From assembly GCA_009693045.1 (NCBI GenBank), contig SHXZ01000001.1, positions 229,082 through 293,081 of the forward strand: a stretch of DNA of 64,000 nucleotides, in the 5' to 3' direction. Source of the DNA: Dehalococcoidia bacterium. Lineage in GTDB: Bacteria > Chloroflexota > Dehalococcoidia > Lucifugimonadales > SHYT01. This document shows, in pieces, positions 8,495-17,189 of this stretch. Both the position numbers and the translations under genes were made by a program. How positions within the stretch are numbered: the stretch's first letter is position 1; each line of letters starts with the position of its first letter. The notes under the pieces were generated by a model. That model searched no databases. It saw only the letters and a program-made list of their open reading frames with translations, and was not told where the DNA came from.

Positions 8495-8523
8495 GTAGGG
8501 GCGAGTCATGGACTCGCCCCTAC
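8495..8523. repeat. Family-B palindrome
   Basis: GTAGGGGCGAGTC-ATG-GACTCGCCCCTAC, a perfect 13-base inverted repeat with a 3-base centre. Related copies lie at 14865-14890, 18656-18697, 25475-25502, 31401-31428 and 33779-33797. The rest of the 8454-8709 gap holds a degenerate ATTCTGAGG...GAGGAATCTCTCC repeat and no gene. Confidence 0.85.
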
Positions 8524-8709
8524 CTCTCGTTCTAACTCTGCGTGAACGCCAACGCGCCATTCTGAGGGAGTCCTTCCGCAGAAGGACGACCGAGGAATCT
8601 CTCCCGGCCTCATCACTAACGCCTTCCTTAGCGGGAGCCAAGCACCTCTCCCTCTCATTCCGGGGCAATCCAGCCCAAGCCAACGACCGCAGAATCTTGC
8701 CCTTCCGGG

Positions 8710-9000
8710 CTACGGCTGCGTGCCCGCCTGTGATGTTGTTGCCCCCATCTCCACCTTCCCCTCCAGCGGACGCTCCCGGAAGTACACACCCCAGCGCTGC
8801 ATCAGCCGCGTCACCTCAGGGTCGTTCAGATGCACCAGTTCCCTGAAGAACCCTGCCAGGCTGTGCGCGTGCCGCAGATCATCTGTGCATACCCACGACA
8901 TCTGCCCCGGCGCCATGTAGATGATCCCGCTCTGATGCTCGCACCCCACCTCAACCCGGCTGCCCTCCTTGCCTTGCTTAACGAAGAGCCCGTAAGCCAT
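8710..9000 (-). CDS. Uncharacterised protein
   Basis: A 96-residue protein (MAYGLFVKQGKEGSRVEVGCEHQSGIIYMAPGQMSWVCTDDLRHAHSLAGFFRELVHL...). It is soluble with no recognised family. ATG 9000 has GGGGAG upstream; the ORF-track start would include repeat C. It lies downstream of another small unknown gene on the same strand, separated by a family-C hairpin, so the two may be co-transcribed. Confidence 0.6.
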   Translation of the reverse strand: MAYGLFVKQGKEGSRVEVGCEHQSGIIYMAPGQMSWVCTDDLRHAHSLAGFFRELVHLNDPEVTRLMQRWGVYFRERPLEGKVEMGATTSQAGTQP

Positions 9001-9014
9001 CGTTCGTCTCCCCT

Positions 9015-9080
9015 GTGCAAAAATTCTCTGGGAAGGGTCGCAGGGGAACCCTCTCTTGCAAGAGAGGGTTCCCCTGCCCG
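9015..9080. repeat. Family-C hairpin repeat
   Basis: TTCTCTGGGAAGGGTCG followed by CAGGGGAACCCTCTCTTG/CAAGAGAGGGTTCCCCTG, a perfect 36-base palindrome at 9041-9076. Sister copies lie at 24171-24223 and at 43401-43458, the latter inside the rnhA-moaC reading frame. Confidence 0.85.
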
Positions 9081-9111
9081 TCACCACCACAGCGGCCGCA
9101 TCCGCGCCACG

Positions 9112-9369
9112 CTAGTTCCGCTGCAAAAAGCGCAAGAACTCGCCCTCCTCGACCTGCCGCTGCTCTCGCAGGCACAGGATCGCGAACTGCATCAGCATCC
9201 GCGCGCGCCCCGAGAACAACAGCGCGTCCCTGCCCATCACCACCCTGGTCGGCCGCGCGTCCACGTCCACGGAGAACTCGCCCTCCTCGCCCAACTCTAT
9301 GTCAACCGTCAGGCCCGTGGACTGCTCAATTCGCTCGCGCATCCGTCTAAGGAATTCAGCGTCTTCCAT
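9112..9369 (-). CDS. Uncharacterised small protein
   Basis: An 85-residue acidic protein (MEDAEFLRRMRERIEQSTGLTVDIELGEEGEFSVDVDARPTRVVMGRDALLFSGRARMLMQFAILCLREQRQVEEGEFLRFLQRN). It has an alpha/beta pattern with no known motif. It lies between a retropepsin-like gene upstream and the 96-residue unknown downstream, all on the minus strand. Confidence 0.6.
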   Translation of the reverse strand: MEDAEFLRRMRERIEQSTGLTVDIELGEEGEFSVDVDARPTRVVMGRDALLFSGRARMLMQFAILCLREQRQVEEGEFLRFLQRN

Positions 9370-9432
9370 ACGTCTCTCGCCAAAGTTGATGTTGCCAGGA
9401 CATCAGCACGGGGGGTGGGGGGGTGGGGGGGG

Positions 9433-9789
9433 TCACACCAGCAGCCCGGGCACAGGGAACGAGCGTTGCCTGATCGGGTCAACCGCAAGCCCAAAGATCT
9501 CCAGCGTCACCGCGCCGAGCAAGGCGGGCGCGCCCCCTTCGGAAAATACCACAGGTACAATGTCGCTTTGTCCATTGAGGCGCACCCAGCACCGCCCCAT
9601 GTCGCGTTCCACGAAGCGGCAATCTGCCAACTCAAAGCGTCGCCGCTGATGTGGGGTGATGCCTAGGCTGCGTAGGAAAGACGCAGGCAACTCCGTGTAC
9701 GTCGCGCCCGTGTCAACGAGCGCCTCCACGGAAACGAACCGCGACCCCTGCAGGTCCCCGACCTCAATCGTTACTCGGAAGGTGCCCAT
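9433..9789 (-). CDS. Retropepsin-like (clan AA) aspartic protease domain protein
   Basis: A 118-residue protein with EALVDTGATYTELPASFLRSLGI, the DTGA active-site loop and following hydrophobic strand of single-domain retropepsin-like proteases, which act as dimers. The C-terminal half has VVFSEGGAPALLGAVTLEIFGLAVDP, matching the family's second LLG-type signature. I start at ATG 9789 (MGTFRVTIEVGDLQ). Substrate unknown. A decayed homologue lies at 39587-39970. Divergent from the PHP gene. Confidence 0.85.
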   Translation of the reverse strand: MGTFRVTIEVGDLQGSRFVSVEALVDTGATYTELPASFLRSLGITPHQRRRFELADCRFVERDMGRCWVRLNGQSDIVPVVFSEGGAPALLGAVTLEIFGLAVDPIRQRSFPVPGLLV

Positions 9790-9895
9790 CTCTGAACTCG
9801 TCCGTCGCAGGCTTTCAGGAAACCGACGCGATACAGCGTGCGATTCCACGCTGCTCTTGCTATCATAAGTCTAACGCTGAGAAGGTGCCAGGACG

Positions 9896-10546
9896 TTGCG
9901 ATTAGACCTGCACTGCCACTCCGTCTCCTCCGACGACGCCAGGGCCACCCTGGAGCAGTACCTCAAGTGGATCCAGGTGCTGCGCCGCAAGGGTAACCAG
10001 GTGGACGGCATCGTCCTCACGGAGCACCGCAAGTTTGACCTGGGAGCCGACTACTCCTCCCTGGCTAAGCAGTACGACGTCCTCGTGCTCAAAGGCTCCG
10101 AGGTGGACACGCGCCATGGCCACTTCCTCGTCTACGGCGTTACCGAAGAGCTCGTCCGCGCCATCACCTTCTCCGACGTCGCCATGGACTCGCTGCGCCT
10201 CATGGAAGAGGCCCGCCGCACCGGCGGCATCGCCATTCCGGCACACCCCGGGCGCGTCGGCGTCGGCCTCGTGGACCACGTTGCCCGAGGCGCCCAGATC
10301 AACGGCATCGCCGTCGCCGAGCGGCTCAACGGCGGCAGCCGCACCGGCGAGGAAGAGCGCGCCGCCCACCTCTTCGCCGACGCGGTCCTGGCGGGCCTAA
10401 GGGGCACCGGCGGCAGCGACGCCCACTTCCCCAGCGCCATCGCCACCTGCATGACCGAGTTCCCCGGCCCCGTCCGCAGCGAGCGCGCGCTCGTGGAGGC
10501 CCTCGCCTCCGGCGACTTCACCGCCGTGCGCCTTTCCGCCCCATAG
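9896..10546 (+). CDS. PHP-domain metal-dependent phosphoesterase
   Basis: A 216-residue protein with metal-ligand motifs of the PHP fold: LDLHCHS (N-terminal HxH), VLTEH, GSEVDTRHGHFLVYG, AIPAHPGR and GGSDAHFP. Stand-alone PHP proteins hydrolyse phosphoesters such as nucleotide or histidinol phosphates; the substrate here cannot be told. TTG is the likely start (after AAGGTGCCAGGACG). A truncated fic sequence begins directly after its stop in the same frame. Confidence 0.88.
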   Translation: MRLDLHCHSVSSDDARATLEQYLKWIQVLRRKGNQVDGIVLTEHRKFDLGADYSSLAKQYDVLVLKGSEVDTRHGHFLVYGVTEELVRAITFSDVAMDSLRLMEEARRTGGIAIPAHPGRVGVGLVDHVARGAQINGIAVAERLNGGSRTGEEERAAHLFADAVLAGLRGTGGSDAHFPSAIATCMTEFPGPVRSERALVEALASGDFTAVRLSAP

Positions 10547-10576
10547 CGCCCACTTGCGCCGCCAAATGCTGGTGAC

Positions 10577-11194
10577 GTGCCTTACCTGATGCGGCAGTTC
10601 ACCCTATGGTTGCGCCAAAAACACGATCCAATGGATGCGCCGCTCGTTGCCGCTATCACCCATCTTCGGTTTGTAGAGATTCACCCGTTTTGGGATGGTA
10701 ATGGCAGAACGGCGCGTGCGTTGTGCTCGCTGATTTTGCAACGCTATGGGTACAGGTTCAACCGCCTAGTCTCGCCAGATCGTCAGTTCGCATGGGAGCT
10801 AAGGAAATATTTTGAAGAGATTGGGAGGACTGTGGGCTCTGAGTTTCAAGAAAACCGGGATCTTACCCCTTGGACCCACTATTTCTTATTGTCGCTCACG
10901 GTGGAGATTAGCACGGTCTCGAATCAGTTGGTTGACTTCAGGAGATTCATGGCGCAAATGCAGGAGCAGTTTAAGCCGCTTGGATTAACCAAGCGACAGA
11001 TCGATTTGCTAGCTTATGCTCGCATCCACGGTACATTGCGGGCACGCGACTATTTGTCGGGTTTTTGCGGGTCAAGGGAAACGGCAAGACGTGCGTTCAA
11101 TAGTCTGGTTCAACATGGCCTTCTACAACCTGTTGGGAGTGCACGCATGCGCCGCTATCAACTTATTGCTGGAGATGGTGCTTCGCAACAGTAA
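10577..11194 (+). pseudogene. Fic-family AMP-transferase, 5'-truncated
   Basis: Contains HPFWDGNGRTAR, the Fic active-site motif, and a C-terminal winged-helix segment (LTKRQIDLLAYARIHG...SRETARRAFNSLVQHGLL). Full-length Fic proteins of this type are about 350-380 residues; only about 205 remain. Fic-like residues can be read back in frame to about 10550 (PPNAGDVPYLMRQF), where they meet the PHP gene's stop, so the 5' half was deleted at that junction. The inhibitory helix and the flap before the active site are missing. AT-rich codon use unlike the neighbours suggests transfer. Expression from GTG 10577 is possible but activity is doubtful. Confidence 0.8.
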
Positions 11195-11565
11195 ACCAAG
11201 GGTGGCTATGGGATGCTTACGAGCAAGTCCGGCATTGATATTAGGCTTGTCCATCTAGTGGCTTCACAAGTGCTCTGCTTCCATCATTGCTGGGTCGCGA
11301 CATCTTTTCCGCTGGTCGCTTGGACGTCTCCTATTCAAATCCTGGTCATGTTAATTTGGATCTCATTACCAGAATACTCTCCTAAATACAGGGTTTCGCA
11401 ACAGCCTACATGTACATGGAGAGGGGCCAGTGCCTGCCTCGAGCGTAGCCGAGGGGGGTGAAGCTGGCGGGGCGGCTGGTTCTCCCTCCCCCTTCAGGGG
11501 AGGGAGCTAGAGGGAGAGGTGGGCGGGGCGTGGGGCTGTCCCCCGCTCCCTGCTACAATCTTCCC
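11195..11565 (+). other. Intergenic region, AT-richer left part and a family-A repeat
   Basis: 11195-11400 is AT-richer like the fic remnant and holds no recognisable gene. A family-A repeat lies at 11479-11520. TACAAT at about 11554 is a plausible -10 box 7 bases before the mutS2 ATG, giving a nearly leaderless transcript. Confidence 0.5.
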
Positions 11566-14154
11566 ATGACCCTTTCCGAACGCCCCATCACCACCCCCCA
11601 GTCCGCCCTCGCACCAGGGGCGTCGTCGTCAGTTTCCCAGGCCACGTCCAGGGCGCTGGAACAGCTTGAGTTCACGGCGGTGCGGCAGCGCCTTGCCCGC
11701 TACGCCTCGTGTCCTCTGGGCGCGGAGCTGGCCGAGGCCCTCACGCCCTCCAGCGAGACCGCCGAGGTGGAACGCTTCGGCCTGGAGACCGCCGAGGCCC
11801 GCGCCCTCCTTGACGAGGGCGTCGACCTCTCCTTCCCCGCCGTCACCGACGTTCGCGACCACGTGGGCCGCGCTGCCAAGGCGGGTACGCTCCACGGCCC
11901 CGACCTCCGCGAGGTGTATTCCGCGCTCCAGGGCGCGCACCACGCCCGCCAGGTGCTCGTCGACCGCCGCGCCGCCAAGCCCCTGCTCGCGGGCATCGCC
12001 GGGCGCATCCCCGGCCTCCAGGACGTCGCCCAGGCTATCGCCCAGGCCATCGGCCCCCAGGGCGACGTTCTGGACAGCGCCTCCCCGGCCCTGCGTGCGG
12101 TCCGCTCCGACGCCCGCATCACCTATCACCGCATGGAGGACATGCTCCAGCGCATCGCACGTTCCTCGTTAGGGCGCCACGTCCTCCAGGAACCGCTCGT
12201 CACCGAGCGCAACGGACGCCCCGTCCTTCCCGTCAAAGCCTCCGAGCGCGGACGCCTCCCCGGCCTCGTCCACGACGTCTCCGAGAGCGGCGCCACCATC
12301 TTCGTTGAGCCGCTGCCCGCCATCCCCATCGCCAACCACCTGCAAGAGCTGCGCTCCGCCGAGGCGCGCGAGGTGGACCGCATCCTCCGCGCCCTCTCCG
12401 CCCAGGTTGGCGCCCGCGCCGACGACGCGCTCCTGGCTCTGGACCTGCTCGCCTACCTGGACCTCGTCATGGCCAAGGCGCGCTACGGCGCCTCGCTCAA
12501 CGCCCTCCGCACGCCCACGCCCATCACCGACGACATGACCATGCACCTCGTGGAGGCCCGACACCCGCTGCTTGGTGGCAAAGTCGTCCCCCTCTCGCTC
12601 TCAATCGGCCCCGGCGCCGTCCTGGAGCCCAACAAAGCGCGAGGCTGGACCGTCCTCGTCATCACCGGCCCCAACGCCGGCGGCAAGACCGTCGCCCTCA
12701 AGACCGTCGGCCTCATCGCCCTCATGCACCAGGCCGGCCTTCAGGCGCCCGCCCAGGTCGGCACCGCGCTCCCCGTCTTTGACGCCGTCTTTGCCGACAT
12801 CGGCGACCACCAGAGCATCCTGCAGTCCCTCTCTAGCTTCACGGCACACGCCACGGCCATCCAGGCCGTCCTCGCCGAGGCCACGCCCCGCTCACTCGTC
12901 CTCATGGACGAGCTCGGCGCCAGCACCGACCCGGACGAGGGCGCCGCGCTCGGCAAGGCCGTCCTGGAGGCGCTGCAAGCCCGAGGCGTCAACACCATCG
13001 CCACCACGCACTACCGCGATGTCGCCTCCTTTGTGGAAGGCCGCCCTGGGATGCTCAACGCCAGCGTGGAGCTTGACCCCGCGACGCTATCGCCCACCTA
13101 CCGCCTCACAATGGGCCTGCCGGGCCGCAGCTACGCCCTCGCCATCGCCTCCCGCGTGGGCGTGGAGCAGGACGTGCTCTTCCGGGCAATGGAGTTGCTG
13201 CCCCAGACCTCGCGCCAGGTGGATGGTCTCCTCTCCGAGCTGCACCGAGAGCGCGCCGTCGCCGACCAGGCCCGTCGTGAGGCCGAGGACGCCCTGCGCC
13301 GCACCGAGGCCATCCGCGCCGAGCTCGACGCGCGGCTCCAGGCCATTGAGCAGGAGCGGGAAGCCCTTATGGCCGAAGCCCGCGCCGAGGTCCAGCAGCG
13401 CGTCGCCGCCCTCATGGTCGAGCTGGAGCAAGCCGAGGAGGCTGCCAAGGCCGCCCAGGGCGCCGGAGTCCAGGGTGGCCTTTCCCCCGAGCTCTTCCAG
13501 GCCAGGGAGCAGGTCGCCAAAGTGCGCCGCGCCGTCCGCGCGCCGCAGTGGCGACCGCCCAGGCCAACATGGGAGGAGTGGCTCAAGGTGCTTCGCCCCG
13601 GCGACTCCGTGCAAGTGCGCGGCTTCCACGTGGAAGGCCGTGTCCTCGCCCTTCCCGATGCCAAGGGCATGGCCCAGGTCCAGGTCGGCGCGCTGCGCCT
13701 CCACGTCCAGTCCGAGCAGCTCTCCCCGCCCGGTCCTTCTCCCTTCCCCTTCAGGGGAGGGAGTCAGAGGGAGAGGTCGGCGGGGCGAGGGGCGGCCGGT
13801 TCTCCCTCCACCTCGAAGGGGGAGGGTTGGGGTAGGGGTGAAACGCCCCGCCGCAGGGGCGAGGTCTCCTCGCCCGCTCCGCTCTCCGACCTCGCCCGCC
13901 TCCGCCAGGGTCCCCTGGAGCGCGAGCTGGACCTCCGCGGCATGCGCGCCGACGAGGCCCTGTCTCGCCTCGACGCCTTCCTGGACAGGGCGCTGCTCCA
14001 CGGCCTCGCCGAGGTGCAGATCGTCCACGGCGCGGCCACAGGCGCGCTCCGCAACGCCGTCCGCGAGCGCCTCAGCAAGTACCCCGTCGTCAAAAGCTGG
14101 TCCACCCCCGCCGGCCCCCGAGGCGACGGCGTCACCGTCGTCCATCTCGCCTAA
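11566..14154 (+). CDS. mutS2: Endonuclease MutS2 with repeat-encoded linker
   Basis: MutS2 binds branched DNA or collided ribosomes and carries a C-terminal Smr nuclease domain. ATG 11566 (MTLSERP), not the ORF-track 11458. Order: N-terminal core, lever region, ATPase with ITGPNAGGKTVALKTVGL (about residue 365) and LVLMDELGASTDPDEGAAL, long coiled coil (HRERAVADQARREAEDALRR...), KOW-like part, then Smr (ELDLRGMRADEALSRLDAFLD...VQIVHGAATGALRNAVRERL). Between KOW and Smr, about residues 723-766 are encoded by two palindromic repeat units. The Smr motif reads HGAATG instead of the usual HGxGTG, so nuclease activity is uncertain. 862 residues, longer than the usual 780-800 because of the repeats. 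Confidence 0.95.
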   Translation: MTLSERPITTPQSALAPGASSSVSQATSRALEQLEFTAVRQRLARYASCPLGAELAEALTPSSETAEVERFGLETAEARALLDEGVDLSFPAVTDVRDHVGRAAKAGTLHGPDLREVYSALQGAHHARQVLVDRRAAKPLLAGIAGRIPGLQDVAQAIAQAIGPQGDVLDSASPALRAVRSDARITYHRMEDMLQRIARSSLGRHVLQEPLVTERNGRPVLPVKASERGRLPGLVHDVSESGATIFVEPLPAIPIANHLQELRSAEAREVDRILRALSAQVGARADDALLALDLLAYLDLVMAKARYGASLNALRTPTPITDDMTMHLVEARHPLLGGKVVPLSLSIGPGAVLEPNKARGWTVLVITGPNAGGKTVALKTVGLIALMHQAGLQAPAQVGTALPVFDAVFADIGDHQSILQSLSSFTAHATAIQAVLAEATPRSLVLMDELGASTDPDEGAALGKAVLEALQARGVNTIATTHYRDVASFVEGRPGMLNASVELDPATLSPTYRLTMGLPGRSYALAIASRVGVEQDVLFRAMELLPQTSRQVDGLLSELHRERAVADQARREAEDALRRTEAIRAELDARLQAIEQEREALMAEARAEVQQRVAALMVELEQAEEAAKAAQGAGVQGGLSPELFQAREQVAKVRRAVRAPQWRPPRPTWEEWLKVLRPGDSVQVRGFHVEGRVLALPDAKGMAQVQVGALRLHVQSEQLSPPGPSPFPFRGGSQRERSAGRGAAGSPSTSKGEGWGRGETPRRRGEVSSPAPLSDLARLRQGPLERELDLRGMRADEALSRLDAFLDRALLHGLAEVQIVHGAATGALRNAVRERLSKYPVVKSWSTPAGPRGDGVTVVHLA
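13734..13865 (+). repeat. Two family-A repeats inside mutS2
   Basis: CCTTCTCCCTTCCCCTTCAGGGGAGGGAGTC... and a second unit (CCCTCCACCTCGAAGGGGGAGGGTT...GGGGTGAAACG) lie in tandem inside the mutS2 reading frame. They match the intergenic units at 11479-11520 and 59341-59386 in layout. They encode the Gly/Pro/Arg/Ser-rich linker PFPFRGGSQRERSAG...STSKGEGWGRGETPRRRG without breaking the frame. Confidence 0.85.
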
Positions 14155-14244
14155 CCATTCTTCCATCACGGCGTTGGTGGAGCGAAGCCTCTTCGTGCCG
14201 GGTGCGCCGAACCTCGTCCTTTCGGGACAGGAACAGGCTACGCT

Positions 14245-14274
14245 TTGCGGACCTGCCGCCTGCCGATGTATAAC
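14245..14274 (+). promoter_or_regulatory. Possible promoter for the SRPBCC gene
   Basis: TTGCGG, 18 bases, then TATAAC, ending 34 bases before ATG 14309. Confidence 0.45.
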
Positions 14275-14308
14275 GCGCCATCCGCGAACGCCAAAAGGAG
14301 GCACACGC

Positions 14309-14749
14309 ATGATTACGCATAAGACAACCGTGACCGTGAACGAGTCGGCAGCCGACGTGTTCACGGTCGTCGGCGCCGATTACGTCGCCAACCATCCCAA
14401 GTGGGACGCAAAGGTGGTCAGCCCGCAATTGGAGCCCAGCGGCCCGATGGCGCTCGGCGCTCGCGGCCGCGAGACCCGGAAGCAGGGCGGGCGGACCATG
14501 ACCTACCAGTTTGAAGTAACCGACTTCAAGCCCGGATCGGCGTTTGCGTTTCGCGCCCACGGCGGGCCGGTGCAGCTAACAGCCAGCTACGCCGTCAAGC
14601 CCCTGAGCGCCAAGCAATCGCAGCTGGACATTGAGGTCACCATGAAGATGGGTGGCGTCATGAGGCTCATGGAGCCGTTCATGGCGGGCGGCGTCAAGAA
14701 AGAGTTCAACGCGATAACCGCCGAGATCAAGAGAATGATTGAAGCGTAG
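14309..14749 (+). CDS. SRPBCC (START/polyketide-cyclase fold) family protein
   Basis: A 146-residue protein typical of SRPBCC 'polyketide cyclase/dehydrase' relatives: MITHKTTVTVNESAADVFTVVGADYVANHPKWD...VVSPQLEPSGPMALGARGRETRK, then a strand-rich middle and a C-terminal helix (MEPFMAGGVKKEFNAITAEIKRMIEA). These proteins form a hydrophobic ligand cavity; the ligand cannot be predicted. ATG 14309 follows AAAAGGAGGCACACGC, a strong ribosome-binding site. The ORF track joins it in error to a mutS2 shadow frame. Confidence 0.87.
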   Translation: MITHKTTVTVNESAADVFTVVGADYVANHPKWDAKVVSPQLEPSGPMALGARGRETRKQGGRTMTYQFEVTDFKPGSAFAFRAHGGPVQLTASYAVKPLSAKQSQLDIEVTMKMGGVMRLMEPFMAGGVKKEFNAITAEIKRMIEA

Positions 14750-15481
14750 TCCTCGGCTTTGCCCCGTGTGGGAGGCTGGCGACTGACCACGAAACCCAAG
14801 AGAAGGGCGCCCCTTGGTGCCCTCTCATGCGCGTGGCCGCCATAGATCATCACGCCCCGAACCCGTAGGGGCGCATAGCCGTGCGCCCTCCACCTCTCGA
14901 GCGATCCGCCCGTCACCCTTCGTACCTCCCGTCGTCACTGAAAGCGCGAGGCCGAGTTCCCTTGCTGCCCTGCTGAGCACCTCTTTTGTCATTCCGACCG
15001 CCCCCCTGTCATTCCGAGCGCAACGAGGAATCTCCCACACATTGGCCACCCGCGCACCAGGCTGCCACCAGAAAAAGGCCCGCCTGCCCAGCCATCTCTG
15101 CGTGAAGGGCCACGCCCTTCCTGCCATGCCCCCCCTTGCCCGCGCGCCGTTGCTGCCTTAGCCTGGAAGCATGACGACCATCACGCCGAGTCGCCCCGTC
15201 CCCACCCGCCCGCTTCCCACGTGCGCCCACATGGGACATGCGGGCGCAAAAAATATTGTCGCGATCCTTGACGGCTTCCAGCGCATCACCATCGGCTTTC
15301 CGGCCTTCCGGAACACAATGCAAAACAAAGCGATAATACCATGCAAAGCTAAAAAGTCTTTCAGCGGACAAAGCAAACAAAAGCGTTCGCACCAGAAGGA
15401 CGCAATGGTCACCACCACCGCGAGCATAGACGTCAACGGCGCGACCTTGCCGCTTCCCTCCCGTGCCGATAGACTGAACGT
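14750..15481. other. Intergenic region of about 730 bases, repeats only
   Basis: Holds a family-B palindrome (14865-14890) and a CATTCCGAGCG...GAGGAATCTCCC repeat (about 14995-15035). The listed short ORFs have no gene-like pattern. 15240-15380 is AT-richer. No gene seen. Confidence 0.5.
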
Positions 15482-17134
15482 ATGAACAACCTCATCATCC
15501 TCATCGGGTTCTCCGGCACGGGCAAGAGCGCCGTGGGCAAGGCCGTCGCGCGGATGCTCGGCTGGTCGTTCGTGGATACGGACGAGCTCGTCGTCCGCCG
15601 CGCCGGCAAGTCCATCGACGCCATCTTCGCCGAACAGGGTGAAGCCGCCTTCCGCCAACTGGAGCGCGAGGCGCTGGACACAGCCCTCTCGCAGAAGAAC
15701 GCCGTCGTCGCCACGGGTGGTGGCGCATTCGTCCAAGAGGGCAACCGCGACCGCATCTTGGCCGCCAGTGCTGTCGTGTGCCTGGAGGCCCAGCCCGAGA
15801 CCATCGTGCAGCGCTTGTTCAGCCAGTCCGGCGCCGAGGCCCGGCCCCTGCTCATGGGCACTCCCGCCGAGCGCCTCGAGCGCGTCTGTCAGCTCAAGGC
15901 GCAACGCCAGTCCGCCTACGCCAACGCCCACTGGACTGTCCACACCGACCACCTCACCGTGGATGAAGCGGCGCGAGAGGTTGCCAGGGCGTGGGACACC
16001 CTGCGCGGCAAGCTCTTCCGTGACGGCGCGGAAGGCAACGGCGACCCGGCGGTCATCGTCCACTCCTCCGTCGGGCCGTGTCCCATTTACCTTGGCGCGG
16101 GTCTGCTAGGAACCCTGGGGGAGCGATGCCGCGGCGCCGGCCTGCGCACTACCGCGTACCTCTTCACCGACACCAACGTCGCCAAGCGCCACGCCGCCCA
16201 GGCGCAGGCCGCGCTGGAAGAAGCGGGCGTCAAAGTCCACACGCGCGTCATCCCTGCGGGCGAGGCATCTAAGAACCTGGACGAGGTCGCGCGCTGCTAC
16301 GCCTGGCTGGCCGAGTGCCGCGCCGAACGCGGCCACTTTATCGTCGCAGTCGGTGGCGGCGTCGTCGGCGACGTCGCGGGCTTCGTTGCCGCCACCTACG
16401 CGCGCGGCATCCCCTTCGTCCAGGTCCCAACCTCGCTGGCCGCGATGGTCGACGCCTCCATCGGCGGCAAGACCGCCGTGGACCTCCCGGCGGGCAAGAA
16501 CCTCGTCGGCGCCTTTCACCAACCGCGCTTCGTCCTGGCCGACACACAGACCCTGAGTACGCTGCCGCCCAGGGAGATGGCCTCCGGCTGGGCCGAGGCG
16601 GTCAAGCATGGCCTCATCATGGACGAGGCGCTGGTGCGTTCCTTTGAGACCGAGGCCGATGCAATCCTAGGGCTGAAGCCCGGCGCCCTGACCGACGCCC
16701 TGCGCCGCAGCGTCGCCATCAAGGCTCGTGTGGTGACCCAGGACGAGCGCGAGACGCTGGGGATCCGCACGCTGCTCAACTACGGCCACACGCTTGGCCA
16801 TGCCCTGGAGGCTGCCACGGGATACACCGCGCTCCTCCACGGCGAGGCCGTCGCCATCGGCATGAACGCCGCCGGCATCATCAGCCATCACATGGGGCTG
16901 CTCTCCGCCGACGGCCTGGCGGCCCAAACGAGCCTGCTGCGGCGGTACGGCCTGCCCCTGCGGATCCCCACGGACGTGGACCTTGACGCGGTCCTCAACG
17001 CCATGCAGCTAGACAAAAAGACCGCCGGCGGGAAAGTGCGCTGGGTGCTGCTGAAAGAGATCGGCCATGCGGTGACCAACGGCGACGTTCCCGCAACCCT
17101 CGTCCGCAAGGTCGCCCAGGAGCTTGCCGCTTAG
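15482..17134 (+). CDS. aroKB: Bifunctional shikimate kinase / 3-dehydroquinate synthase
   Basis: Two shikimate-pathway enzymes in one 550-residue chain. Residues 1-170: AroK with Walker A GFSGTGKS, the DTDELVVRRAG shikimate site and ATGGGAF. Residues 185-550: AroB with GGGVVGDVAGFVAATYARGIPFVQVPTSLAAMVDASIGGKTAVDLPAGKNLVGAFHQP, the KHGLI metal and substrate region, LNYGHTLGHALE and HGEAVAIGM. Both active sites look complete. ATG 15482. The reactions are non-consecutive in the pathway (steps 2 and 5), so the fusion is probably for co-regulation. No other aro gene is adjacent. Confidence 0.96.
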   Translation: MNNLIILIGFSGTGKSAVGKAVARMLGWSFVDTDELVVRRAGKSIDAIFAEQGEAAFRQLEREALDTALSQKNAVVATGGGAFVQEGNRDRILAASAVVCLEAQPETIVQRLFSQSGAEARPLLMGTPAERLERVCQLKAQRQSAYANAHWTVHTDHLTVDEAAREVARAWDTLRGKLFRDGAEGNGDPAVIVHSSVGPCPIYLGAGLLGTLGERCRGAGLRTTAYLFTDTNVAKRHAAQAQAALEEAGVKVHTRVIPAGEASKNLDEVARCYAWLAECRAERGHFIVAVGGGVVGDVAGFVAATYARGIPFVQVPTSLAAMVDASIGGKTAVDLPAGKNLVGAFHQPRFVLADTQTLSTLPPREMASGWAEAVKHGLIMDEALVRSFETEADAILGLKPGALTDALRRSVAIKARVVTQDERETLGIRTLLNYGHTLGHALEAATGYTALLHGEAVAIGMNAAGIISHHMGLLSADGLAAQTSLLRRYGLPLRIPTDVDLDAVLNAMQLDKKTAGGKVRWVLLKEIGHAVTNGDVPATLVRKVAQELAA

Positions 17135-17189
17135 GCTCGCCTGCTTGTGCGCTCAGCAGGTTTCGGTCGGGGCAACAGGCGGCAGTCTG

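Noticed and set aside
13087-14364. 425-codon minus-strand ORF over mutS2
   Set aside because: Antisense shadow of a GC-rich gene; no protein motif.
12572-14749. 725-codon ORF joining a mutS2 shadow frame to the SRPBCC gene
   Set aside because: The first 580 codons are an alternative frame of mutS2; only the part from 14309 is real.
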